41,350 bases of DNA from Bacillota bacterium (GTDB lineage: Bacteria; Bacillota; Clostridia; Clostridiales; Clostridiaceae): positions 1 through 41,350 of the forward strand of contig JAEXZL010000128.1 in the NCBI GenBank assembly GCA_023451395.1. The letters run 5' to 3'. Position numbers and translations under genes: made by a program. Below are positions 16,690-24,038 of the stretch, in pieces; the stretch's first letter is position 1; each line of letters opens with the position of its first letter. The notes under the pieces were generated by a model, which was given only the letters and a program-made list of their open reading frames with translations, had not been told where the DNA came from and ran no database searches.

Positions 16690-16887
16690 CTAAAAAATGA
16701 ACATAGCCTTCAATGAAGTAAAAAGTTCTTTAATAAGGTTTAATACCAATAAAAGAATAATTACAAGTCCAGCTATATTAACCATATATCCTATTTCATC
16801 CTTACCACTGCTTTTTAATAGCTTGTCTAATATAATGATTAGTATACCAATACCACCGATTTTAAATAAAAGACTTACATCAAGCAT
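16690..16887 (-). CDS. spoIIIAC: Stage III sporulation protein AC
   Basis: A 65-residue protein of two membrane helices (about 6-22 and 34-54) with LFKIGGIGILIIILDKLL, typical of SpoIIIAC and related to SpoIIIAD. A longer frame begins at 16935 inside spoIIIAB, but the ATG at 16887 has AAGGAG seven bases upstream and gives the family length. The start is 12 bases beyond the spoIIIAB stop. Confidence 0.94.
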   Translation of the reverse strand: MLDVSLLFKIGGIGILIIILDKLLKSSGKDEIGYMVNIAGLVIILLLVLNLIKELFTSLKAMFIF

Positions 16888-16898
16888 TTTCTCACTCC

Positions 16899-17417
16899 TT
16901 AAACAATTAAAATAACTATTCCAAAGCCCATACAAACTCCCAAATATCTATACATTTTAAGATTTTTTTTCATTAATTCTTCTGCATCATCAATGGAACC
17001 CTTTATGCTTTGGAGAAATAATGTGAAGATTTTCTCGTGACCCAATATATCTACTTCACCAAGGCTTTTAAACAAATCTGATATAATAAGTTCATCAGAT
17101 TCAGTCAAATACATACTTTCTCTATAAAAATTGTATACAGCCTTAAAAGTAACATAAACACTGTCATATTCATTTTTCATTAAAGAAGCTCCTATGCTCT
17201 TAAACAAATCACTAACAGCTTTATTGCTCTTTTTACTAACCTTAAGCAGGGCTTCTGGAAGAGGTGTATAGGAGTACATTATTTCGTTTTCTAATTGAAG
17301 AATTCCCCTTTGAAGATCCTTTAAGATATAGACTCTTTTTTTATATCTTTCTCCATAACTAAAGCCTAGAAGAGAAGATAAAATAATTATACTTATGCAG
17401 ATTAGCCCCTTAAACAT
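16899..17417 (-). CDS. spoIIIAB: Stage III sporulation protein AB
   Basis: A 172-residue protein with N-terminal (about 2-19) and C-terminal (about 157-172) membrane helices around a helical domain with RGILQLENEIMYSYTPLPEAL, a SpoIIIAB hallmark. Its fold is compared with GspF-type platform domains, so it may organise the SpoIIIAA ATPase at the membrane. The start overlaps the spoIIIAA end by eight bases. Confidence 0.94.
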   Translation of the reverse strand: MFKGLICISIIILSSLLGFSYGERYKKRVYILKDLQRGILQLENEIMYSYTPLPEALLKVSKKSNKAVSDLFKSIGASLMKNEYDSVYVTFKAVYNFYRESMYLTESDELIISDLFKSLGEVDILGHEKIFTLFLQSIKGSIDDAEELMKKNLKMYRYLGVCMGFGIVILIV

Positions 17418-18330
17418 AGCCCCCTCCCATAATCTCTATATCATCATCTAAATTATAAACAGAGGTTATTTTTCCAGGATTTTCCGCATCTAGTAAAAAA
17501 ACTGCCCTATTAAAGATACTATTCTCAACCAGTTCTCTAAAAACAAGTCTTTCCTTATAATCCTCAAGCCTTTCTCCATGAATAGAACAAATTAAATTTA
17601 CTCCGCAGTTATAAGCCATCATAATACTAGCTACATCCCCATCTGTACCTATTTCATCACAAATAATAACTTCTGGAGACATACTTCTTATAGCCATCAT
17701 TATTCCTTGGCTTTTAACACAATTATCAAAGACATCCGTTCTAATACCAATATTCATCTGTGGTATTCCCTGAGAGCATGCAGCTATCTCGCTCCTTTCA
17801 TCCATAAGAGAAACCTTTTTACCTTTTATATTTAAACCATTGGATATATTTCTTGTTAAATCTCTTAAAATTGTAGTTTTCCCCCCTTTAGGAGGAGAGA
17901 TAACTATAGTATTTAATATTTTATTTCCTTTGCTTATATGAGGTAATAAGCTATCAGAACAACCTAGAAATTCTTTTGTTATTCTAATATTAAGAGAAGA
18001 AATATTTTTTATTGTCTTAATTCTTCTATCCTCTACAACACATTCTCCGCAAAGTCCTATACGATGTCCTCCATTAAAGGTAATAAATCCTTGTTTTATA
18101 TCCTCCTCGAAGGCATAAATGGAATAATTGCTTATCCTCTGCAAAATTCCTGAGATCTGTTCTTTACTTATGATCAGATCGGAAATATATTCCCTCTTGT
18201 TAAGCTGGAATATGAGAGGCTTATTAATTCGAAATCTTATCTCCTGGATCTTATTTATATCCCCTACCTTGGCAATATTGTCTATAACTGATCCAGGCAG
18301 AAGCTTAAATATTTCTCTATTGTTTATCAT
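17410..18330 (-). CDS. spoIIIAA: Stage III sporulation protein AA, channel ATPase
   Basis: A 306-residue cytoplasmic ATPase, distantly related to type II/IV secretion ATPases, thought to power the SpoIIIA channel. Walker A is SPPKGGKTT (145-153), Walker B region is EVIICDEIGTD, and NLICSIHGERLEDYKER is conserved. The N-terminal domain includes FNGGHRIGLCGECV. AAGGAGG precedes the ATG. It leads the eight-gene operon. In Bacillus this operon is under SigmaE; I saw no confident SigmaE site in the 67 bases upstream. Confidence 0.96.
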   Translation of the reverse strand: MINNREIFKLLPGSVIDNIAKVGDINKIQEIRFRINKPLIFQLNKREYISDLIISKEQISGILQRISNYSIYAFEEDIKQGFITFNGGHRIGLCGECVVEDRRIKTIKNISSLNIRITKEFLGCSDSLLPHISKGNKILNTIVISPPKGGKTTILRDLTRNISNGLNIKGKKVSLMDERSEIAACSQGIPQMNIGIRTDVFDNCVKSQGIMMAIRSMSPEVIICDEIGTDGDVASIMMAYNCGVNLICSIHGERLEDYKERLVFRELVENSIFNRAVFLLDAENPGKITSVYNLDDDIEIMGGGYV

Positions 18331-18390
18331 TTTAACCTCCTTGCATCACATTTTTCTTATATAATTCATATTTATAACAATTGAATTTTA

Positions 18391-18437
18391 TTACAAAAAA
18401 ATAAGAACTCAGAATTATAATTCTGAGTTCTTATTTT
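18391..18437 (-). terminator. Long perfect-palindrome terminator after the CD1247-like gene
   Basis: A 40-base perfect palindrome (18398-18437), stem AAAATAAGAACTCAGAAT, followed by a T-rich run on the minus strand. It contains the TAA stop codon of the gene it ends (18431-18433). Confidence 0.85.
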
Positions 18438-18790
18438 AAAAGTTCCTTATCACAATTTGGGCAGTGCAGCTTTTCCTTTAAAAGTTCTTCCTCTACATAA
18501 ATACTCTCATGACAATTGTCACATTTTACTTCTGTATACTTATAATCATCCTCTTCCTCGATGCCTTCGAAAATTCCTTCCCCAAAGAGCTCCTCTTTGA
18601 TTGTATCCATATCCTGTTCTAGGAGCTCTGCGTATTCAAGTGTATCAGAAAGCTTTTCCTTTAATTCCTCTACATCTTTGGAAAGGTCGCTAACCATAGA
18701 AACTAAAAGCTTTATTATTTCCTTCCCATCACCTAGAGTAGAGGATTTCTCAATCATTTGCAGTAGATTTTCAAGGTGAAAATCATCCAT
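18431..18790 (-). CDS. CD1247-like protein with C-terminal zinc ribbon
   Basis: A 119-residue acidic protein. The N-terminal two-thirds (about 5-70) is predicted helical, starting MDDFHLENLLQMIEKSS and including a coiled coil around LSKDVEELKEKLSDTLEYAE. The C-terminus has two cysteine pairs, CDNCHES and CPNCDKE, forming a probable zinc ribbon. This layout matches clostridial proteins named for C. difficile CD1247, whose role I do not know. It begins 59 bases after efp with a terminator hairpin between them and almost no room for its own promoter, so read-through from efp is likely. AGGAAGTG precedes the ATG. Confidence 0.75.
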   Translation of the reverse strand: MDDFHLENLLQMIEKSSTLGDGKEIIKLLVSMVSDLSKDVEELKEKLSDTLEYAELLEQDMDTIKEELFGEGIFEGIEEEDDYKYTEVKCDNCHESIYVEEELLKEKLHCPNCDKELLK

Positions 18791-18807
18791 TTTATCACTT
18801 CCTACTA

Positions 18808-18836
18808 TAGAAAATAAGCTAAGTCAAAGACTTAGC
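18808..18836 (-). terminator. Terminator between efp and the CD1247-like gene
   Basis: An 8-base perfect stem (GCTAAGTC, 18818-18825 with 18829-18836), a 3-base loop, then TTATTTTC on the minus strand. It is short and may be leaky. Confidence 0.65.
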
Positions 18837-18849
18837 AATATTTCATTTA

Positions 18850-19407
18850 TTAAACTCTTTCCATATATTCTCCGGTTCTTGTATCTATTCTAATCATATC
18901 CCCTTCATTAACAAATAAAGGTACATTAATAACTGCGCCGGTTTCTAAAGTTGCAGGCTTTGTAACATTAGTTGCAGTATTACCTTTAACACCTGGTTCA
19001 GTTTCAGTTATTGCTAATTCAACAAAGTTAGGAGCCTCTACTGAGAATGCTTCTCCTTTGTAGAATTTAATTATAGCATACATGTTTTCCTTTAAGAACT
19101 TAATTGCCTCTTCAACCTTTTCAAAGTTTAAAGGTATTTGCTCAAAGGTTTCTTGATCCATAAAGTAATATAATTCTCCATCAGAATATAAATACTGCAT
19201 TTCCTTTCTTTCAATAACTGCTTCCTGAAGTTTTTCACTAGGATTAAAAGTTCTATCTGTAACTCCTCCAGATATAACATTTCTAAGCTTAGTTCTAACG
19301 AAGGCTGCTCCCTTTCCTGGTTTTACATGTAAAAAATCAACAACAGTAAATACTTGTCCATCAAATTCAAAAGTTGTACCTTTTCTTAAATCACCTGCTG
19401 ATATCAT
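18850..19407 (-). CDS. efp: Translation elongation factor P
   Basis: A 185-residue three-domain protein that relieves ribosome stalling at proline runs. The N-terminal KOW-like domain contains LHVKPGKGAAFVRTKLRN with K32 at the loop tip, the residue modified in other bacteria. The last domain includes SVEAPNFVELAITETEPGVKG and the ending IRIDTRTGEYMERV. Length is standard. GGAGGG lies upstream, with a TATAAT at 19440-19445 as a possible -10. Proximity to the spoIIIA operon is the usual clostridial order. Confidence 0.97.
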   Translation of the reverse strand: MISAGDLRKGTTFEFDGQVFTVVDFLHVKPGKGAAFVRTKLRNVISGGVTDRTFNPSEKLQEAVIERKEMQYLYSDGELYYFMDQETFEQIPLNFEKVEEAIKFLKENMYAIIKFYKGEAFSVEAPNFVELAITETEPGVKGNTATNVTKPATLETGAVINVPLFVNEGDMIRIDTRTGEYMERV

Positions 19408-19439
19408 CTATATCCCTCCAAAATCAATTATTCATTTAT

Positions 19440-19445
19440 ATTATA
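19440..19445 (-). promoter_or_regulatory. Possible -10 element for efp
   Basis: A perfect TATAAT on the minus strand 32 bases before the efp start; no clear -35 at 17 bases. The surrounding 246-base gap (19408-19653) shows no gene and no convincing terminator for the pilus-like operon above it. Confidence 0.3.
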
Positions 19446-19653
19446 ACCCTATCAGATAAATTAATACTATTTTAGCTATTTACTGAAGGGTAATTAATCA
19501 CAATAAAACTTTTTTCTTACATACCAAATTACAACAATGATATTTTATCAAAAGAAAAATAAATTTGCAATTACAATCGTATAATTAACCTCATTTATTA
19601 ATAATCTTAACTTTTTCCTCATATTTTTTTAAGTTTTATACAAGTATTTTCCT

Positions 19654-20079
19654 CTATTTATTCTCTTTACTCTTTGATAAAGCACCATTATTATGGATAA
19701 TTATATTTAAATAAACAGTATATCCTAAGTCTCTTTTTTTCTCAATCTTAATATTTTTAACAAGTATGCCTTCTTTATTCTTAATATAGCTAATAAATCC
19801 TTTAATTCCTTGGAAGCTCCCGCGATATTCTGCAAATATATCATAATTTTCTTCCGAGAGGGCAATATGCTTAATATTTACCCCCTCTCTTGATTTTAAC
19901 TCTATAACATAATTAAAAGTTTCAACGGATTCAAAATTATCCCTTTCATTATTCTTATCATAAAAATCAATATTAGTATCCTTTACTATACTTTGTTTAT
20001 AACTCTTAATGGTATATATTTGATATACCGCTGCAAAACATAAAATAATAATACCACTAATTATCATTATCTTCTTCAC
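19654..20079 (-). CDS. Small membrane protein, PilO/GspM-like candidate
   Basis: A 141-residue protein with one N-terminal membrane helix (about 4-21) and an extracytoplasmic domain. The region FAEYRGSFQGIKGFISYIKN followed by ILVKNIKIEKK and YTVYLNIIIHN has the order of strands and helix seen in PilO/GspM ferredoxin-like domains (x-G-s/y, helix, strand, strand). This is inference from pattern, not clear homology. The start is GTG at 20079 with GAGGAAA upstream; an ATG follows four codons later. It is the last gene of the pilus-like operon, matching the position of pilO after pilN. Confidence 0.55.
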   Translation of the reverse strand: MKKIMIISGIIILCFAAVYQIYTIKSYKQSIVKDTNIDFYDKNNERDNFESVETFNYVIELKSREGVNIKHIALSEENYDIFAEYRGSFQGIKGFISYIKNKEGILVKNIKIEKKRDLGYTVYLNIIIHNNGALSKSKENK

Positions 20080-20081
20080 TG

Positions 20082-20543
20082 TTATTTCCTCTCTAACGTA
20101 ATTTTTAATCCTCCTTCTGAATCAAACTCTAAGTCTATAATATTAAAGCTATTTGTTTTAAATTCTTCATTATTTAGCATCTCTATGTCATAATCAGAAT
20201 AGTTTTCTAGATGTATTCCAGCATCCTCCGGTAATATCTGAAGTTCTATGATTCTGTCATCATTATTCTCAACAAAAATATCCATTATATCTTTAATGAA
20301 TAAAAAGCTTTCTTCTTCACTTTCAAAAACCTTATTAATAGGCTCCTTTATACTCCCTTCCTCTTTCCGCTCATTTCCAAATATATTTTCATTATTTCTT
20401 ACAGCTTCAATATATTTAGGATAAAAAAGCAGGTTACCAAATATTAATATGATTATTAAAAATAATACACTCTTTCTTTTTCTTTCATAATAATCTGGAG
20501 CTCTATTATAAATTTTATAATTTTTATATCTTTTTATAGTCAT
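20082..20543 (-). CDS. Small bitopic membrane protein, PilN-like candidate
   Basis: A 153-residue protein with a basic, tyrosine-rich cytoplasmic start (about 1-26), one membrane helix (about 26-43) and an acidic extracytoplasmic domain (about 45-153) ending in alternating strands. No catalytic motif is visible. Topology and gene order (after a PilM-like and before a PilO-like protein) suggest a divergent PilN. Direct similarity is not evident to me. The ATG at 20543 follows the previous stop by one base, and the only good ribosome site, AGGAG, is 13 bases away, so translation is probably coupled. Confidence 0.5.
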   Translation of the reverse strand: MTIKRYKNYKIYNRAPDYYERKRKSVLFLIIILIFGNLLFYPKYIEAVRNNENIFGNERKEEGSIKEPINKVFESEEESFLFIKDIMDIFVENNDDRIIELQILPEDAGIHLENYSDYDIEMLNNEEFKTNSFNIIDLEFDSEGGLKITLERK

Positions 20544-20544
20544 A

Positions 20545-21237
20545 TCAAAGGATGTTCTCCTGCTTTATTCTTATTCTTTTTACACCCCTTACATATTCTC
20601 TACCACTTTTTATAGGCTCATATTCTTTCCCTATGTCATTTACAAATAGAAGTATGTAATTCTGAAGTTTAATATTAAAAAAACCATTTATTGTATCTCT
20701 ACCTTCGTAAATATAACTCTGTATAAGGTCATCCTTAAAATCCTTATAGGTGGATGTATATAATAATATTCCTTTATAAATAATTACAAATAACACCAAT
20801 CCTGCTTCTATCCTAAAAAATACTAGTATTAATTTTTCTTTTGGATATCTATTGTTAATATTTTTTGTTATTAATTCTTGAATCGGGCATACATTCACCT
20901 TCCAATATTCCTGAGATATCCTAATCATTACGCTGTTACTTTTTATACAGTACAATAATATATACCTTCTATTCCTTGATAAAGTAAGCTCATTATTATT
21001 AAAGAGCAGACCCTTCTCATCCTTAAAACTTCTTCCAATATATTCTCTTAAAAGCTTCTCCAGATTTCTTCTCTTCTCTCCACTTATATCTATGTATTTA
21101 ATTATCATATTTTCATCTAGAGGAACTATTTTTGCAACACCTTTAACTTTTAATATACTTTGAAGTTGTAATACAAACCCTCGATTATTTGATATGATAG
21201 AGCTTTTCATTCTATTAAGTAATATTACTGTACCCAT
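20545..21237 (-). CDS. Unrecognised protein of the pilus-like operon, possible degenerate PilM
   Basis: A 230-residue protein. It lacks the DIGSSSVK-type phosphate loop of PilM. The hydrophobic stretch RIEAGLVLFVIIYKGILLY (about 141-159) carries charges and reads better as two beta strands around a turn than as a membrane helix; it is followed by YKDFKDDLIQSYI, reminiscent of the second half of an actin-like PilM/GspL domain. Function is unknown. The ATG at 21237 has AGAGGAG seven bases upstream and overlaps the previous stop (TGATG); a GTG one codon earlier is less likely. Confidence 0.5.
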   Translation of the reverse strand: MGTVILLNRMKSSIISNNRGFVLQLQSILKVKGVAKIVPLDENMIIKYIDISGEKRRNLEKLLREYIGRSFKDEKGLLFNNNELTLSRNRRYILLYCIKSNSVMIRISQEYWKVNVCPIQELITKNINNRYPKEKLILVFFRIEAGLVLFVIIYKGILLYTSTYKDFKDDLIQSYIYEGRDTINGFFNIKLQNYILLFVNDIGKEYEPIKSGREYVRGVKRIRIKQENIL

Positions 21238-21650
21238 CACTCAGCTCCTCTAAAATATACTTCTATTAGTTTAGGATTATCTACATCATGAACTACACGG
21301 TAGTATTTTCTATTGTTGCTTGCCTTATCCTCCAAGAATAACCACCCTCCAAAGTCATCATACTTAAGTTTATAATTCAGAAGATCTTTGCTAGTAAATT
21401 CTGTCCTTAAAAAATCCTCTAAAGCCTCTTGAGTGAAAATATTCTTTTCAATAATAATATTTTTTAGAATTTCTTCTGCAATAACAATATCATTTTCTCT
21501 ATCAATAGTTATCTTTATCCCTTCTTCCTTAAATTTAAGCTCTTGTACTCTATTTTTAATAATAGCATTCTGTAAACCTGCCAGCACCATAAGCATAAGG
21601 AAAAAAATAAGTACCTCAAGAGTGCTATTACCTTTCTTTGATTTATTCAT
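21237..21650 (-). CDS. Prepilin-like protein 4
   Basis: A 137-residue protein with a type III prepilin signal MNKSKKG followed by NSTLEVLIFFLMLMVLAG: cleavage after Gly7 and glutamate at mature position 5, then a hydrophobic helix. The +1 residue is Asn, which is unusual. The body is acidic with a C-terminal FGGWLFLED and YYRVVHD region. It resembles minor pilins or pseudopilins such as GspK/ComGG in size and place. The ATG at 21650 overlaps the upstream stop (TAATG); a longer frame exists but has no support. Confidence 0.7.
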   Translation of the reverse strand: MNKSKKGNSTLEVLIFFLMLMVLAGLQNAIIKNRVQELKFKEEGIKITIDRENDIVIAEEILKNIIIEKNIFTQEALEDFLRTEFTSKDLLNYKLKYDDFGGWLFLEDKASNNRKYYRVVHDVDNPKLIEVYFRGAE

Positions 21651-22144
21651 TACTCTAAATTTATAGATGATATCGAATATCCTCCTGCCCTCCAGAATAC
21701 CTTTACATAGAGCATATTTCCGCATTTATTAACAACCATTCTATTGACTTCCTTTAATACTGCCCTGCTTCCAGTTTTGTAATAACCACCGTTAGTCGTC
21801 TTATAAAAATCCACCTTGACTTTTTCATTCTCTGCAAATATTATCATTCTATCACTTTCTCCAATATTTTTTTTAAATTTAGTTAACATAATTTTATTTG
21901 TGTCAACTAATACATCATTGACGTTTAAGCTTTTAATTTCAATCTTCACATATCTCATAAATTCATTAAAGGTATATTCTTTATCATTTTTTTCCGAAAG
22001 CATATTATTGAACTTAAAGCTGAAAGAAAGGGCTCCAGTAATTAATAATGAAATTAAAGACATAATTCCTAAGGTGGTAATAACTTCTAATAGTGTATAT
22101 CCCTTCTTTCCCCTGCTTCTATTCCCTTCTTTTCTTGATGACAT
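21650..22144 (-). CDS. Prepilin-like protein 3
   Basis: A 164-residue protein with an extended basic leader (MSSRKEGNRSRGKKG) and a classic prepilin site before YTLLEVITTLGIMSL: Gly at -1, Tyr at +1, Glu at +5. The globular part follows a helix to about residue 60. It resembles GspJ/ComGF-type minor pilins in place and length. The ATG at 22144 is preferred because AGGAG is nine bases upstream; another ATG at 22162 has a ribosome site only two or three bases away. It overlaps the end of prepilin 2. Confidence 0.75.
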   Translation of the reverse strand: MSSRKEGNRSRGKKGYTLLEVITTLGIMSLISLLITGALSFSFKFNNMLSEKNDKEYTFNEFMRYVKIEIKSLNVNDVLVDTNKIMLTKFKKNIGESDRMIIFAENEKVKVDFYKTTNGGYYKTGSRAVLKEVNRMVVNKCGNMLYVKVFWRAGGYSISSINLE

Positions 22145-22568
22145 AAGAGTATTCTCCTCCATTTCCCTTCAACACTTTAATATTAATACTGTAAAGCTCT
22201 AGGCTATTTTGTGTATCCTCTTTAATACTCACAATAATGTCTCCATCTGTATTCATACTACTTCTTAAAATAAGATCTCTAAGATTTAAAGGAAATAATT
22301 CTTCCTCAGTAATGGAGTTACTATTTATGAACACAGTATCTCTACCATTAAAATCATTTCTTATAACTTCAAGTATCTGAGTATTAGAATTATATATAAT
22401 TTCCTTTACTATAAGTTCTGATATAGTAAGTTTATGCATCAATCTATCAATCTTCCTGTTGATTTTTAGAGTATTTGCTACCGTAAAGGTCAATAAATTT
22501 AAGACCATCATAAGGATTGCTAAGGCCATCATCACCTCTAAAAGTATAAAAGCCCTATTCTTTTTCAT
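22119..22568 (-). CDS. Prepilin-like protein 2
   Basis: A 149-residue protein. From the ATG at 22568 the product begins MKKNRA, then FILLEVMMALAILMMVL: Ala at -1, Phe at +1, Glu at +5, the normal prepilin methylation pattern. It resembles GspI/ComGE-type minor pilins. Starts at 22574 and 22622 are also possible, and the ribosome site does not decide between them; the longest version would put an extra hydrophobic stretch before the leader, which is atypical. It overlaps both neighbouring prepilin genes. Confidence 0.72.
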   Translation of the reverse strand: MKKNRAFILLEVMMALAILMMVLNLLTFTVANTLKINRKIDRLMHKLTISELIVKEIIYNSNTQILEVIRNDFNGRDTVFINSNSITEEELFPLNLRDLILRSSMNTDGDIIVSIKEDTQNSLELYSINIKVLKGNGGEYSYVIKKRRE

Positions 22569-22998
22569 CCACATAACCGCTACCAACATGAACAGTGATT
22601 TTATGATCCTTATTTTTTTCATCTTTATAAATAATCGTTCCCATATTCCTCAGATTTCCAGATCTATCTATGTTCATTTTATGACCAGAAAATGTACTAT
22701 CTTGGAGAGCCTTCTCCTTTAAGCTGTACTCGTCATCTTTGCCCTTGGTAATAAAGATTAGCTTATTCATTGATTTATTTATTTGAATGATTCCCTCAGC
22801 AGAATTTATATAGCAATAGTTTCTTGCTCTATGAATAAACATTACAATCTCCTTGCTACATATTTTATTTGTATAATTTATTTTAAAGGTAGTATAACTC
22901 CTAAGGGATGTTACTGCTATTAATGAAATAATGGACATCACTGCCAATACAATTAAAAGCTCTAAAAGTGTTGATCCTCTTCTCCTTTTTAATATCAT
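22555..22998 (-). CDS. Prepilin-like protein 1 (GspH/ComGD type)
   Basis: A 147-residue protein with leader MILKRRRG and then STLLELLIVLAVMSIISLIAV, so cleavage after Gly8, Ser at +1 and Glu at +5. The long N-terminal helix is followed by a beta-rich GspH-like part (ARNYCYINSAEGIIQINK). Ser at +1 is uncommon for a methylated pilin. The ATG overlaps the gspF stop (ATGA). A canonical major pilin gene would be expected here, as comGC follows comGB in Bacillus, but none is present. Confidence 0.75.
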   Translation of the reverse strand: MILKRRRGSTLLELLIVLAVMSIISLIAVTSLRSYTTFKINYTNKICSKEIVMFIHRARNYCYINSAEGIIQINKSMNKLIFITKGKDDEYSLKEKALQDSTFSGHKMNIDRSGNLRNMGTIIYKDEKNKDHKITVHVGSGYVDEKE

Positions 22999-24038
22999 AA
23001 ACTATACATCCCTGCCATAAGAGGCATGAATATAGAATATATTAAGGTTATAATTATAAATCCCATAGCAGCTAAAAGAATAGGTTGAAAAAGTGTAATA
23101 GCCTTATTTAACCTTTCATAATAACTTTTCTCTAAAAGGCTATAGCATAATTTTAGGTACTTTTCCAGGTTCCCACATTCTTCTCCTAAGGAAATTAAGG
23201 TAGAAACAGAGCTGTTAATATTCTTTTCCTCTTTTAGAGCCCTTGACAATTCAAACCCTTCAAGTACTCTATTTTGAACTCTGGATAACACCTTTAAGCC
23301 TTCTGAATTTTTTTCATTTCTAATAAGCAGTAAAATGCTAGATTGAATGGTGCTCCCAGATTCAATTAAAAGATGTAGAGTTTTTATCATATTTATCTCC
23401 CACAACTTAAATATTGTTTTACCTTTAATTATTGTGAAAATATTTATATAACTACCAATGAGTTTAAAAAGTACTATGAATATCGTTGTTAGTATAAAAG
23501 TATCATAAAGGATAGACATTGTATTGTCTTTTATATAGGAAACCATCTGAAGAATCCCCCTTGTTAAAGGAGGAAGGGTATTATTTCCATTATCTAAAAG
23601 CTCTGCTAGGCTAGGGAGAAGAAAGAAACAAATAAACAAGCTTATTAATATGGTAGTTATTAATAGTATTAGTGGATAAGTTAATGCCTTTATGACCTTT
23701 TTTCTGTATTCTGACTTCTCATCTAGATAGGATGACAGCTTAAAAAGCACCTTTTCTATATTCCCAGCTTCCTCACCAGTTCTTATTATGCTAAAAAAGA
23801 AATCATCACCGCTTAGTTTTCCTATCTCTTTACTGAGGCTACCTCCCTCTCTTATTCCTTTATAAAGTTCACTTATTATTCCTTTTACTCTTCTAGGAGC
23901 AGACTCATCTAAAACTTCTAAAGCCTTTAATATGGATATTCCTGAGGATATAAGTAGTGCTAAATTATAGAATAGAAAATTGAAATCTGATTTTGTAGCA
24001 TTACTATGTTCCTTCATAATGTATATCATCATCTCCAT
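22995..24038 (-). CDS. gspF: GspF/PilC-family inner-membrane platform protein
   Basis: A 347-residue polytopic protein with two GspF domains. The first (about 20-140) includes LALLISSGISILKALEVL and FFFSIIRTGEEAGNIEKVL followed by a membrane helix pair; the second (about 215-345) repeats the pattern with LLIESGSTIQSSILLL and LISLGEECGNLEKYL and ends in a membrane helix. PilC/GspF anchors the assembly ATPase and pilin chain. The start is uncertain: ATGs at 24038, 24029 and 24017 are in frame and all overlap the gspE end. Confidence 0.92.
   Translation of the reverse strand: MEMMIYIMKEHSNATKSDFNFLFYNLALLISSGISILKALEVLDESAPRRVKGIISELYKGIREGGSLSKEIGKLSGDDFFFSIIRTGEEAGNIEKVLFKLSSYLDEKSEYRKKVIKALTYPLILLITTILISLFICFFLLPSLAELLDNGNNTLPPLTRGILQMVSYIKDNTMSILYDTFILTTIFIVLFKLIGSYINIFTIIKGKTIFKLWEINMIKTLHLLIESGSTIQSSILLLIRNEKNSEGLKVLSRVQNRVLEGFELSRALKEEKNINSSVSTLISLGEECGNLEKYLKLCYSLLEKSYYERLNKAITLFQPILLAAMGFIIITLIYSIFMPLMAGMYSL

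Noticed and set aside
20680..20830. Membrane helix in the PilM-like candidate protein
   Set aside because: The hydrophobic stretch carries Arg, Glu and Lys and reads better as beta strands; I do not call it transmembrane, though it cannot be excluded.
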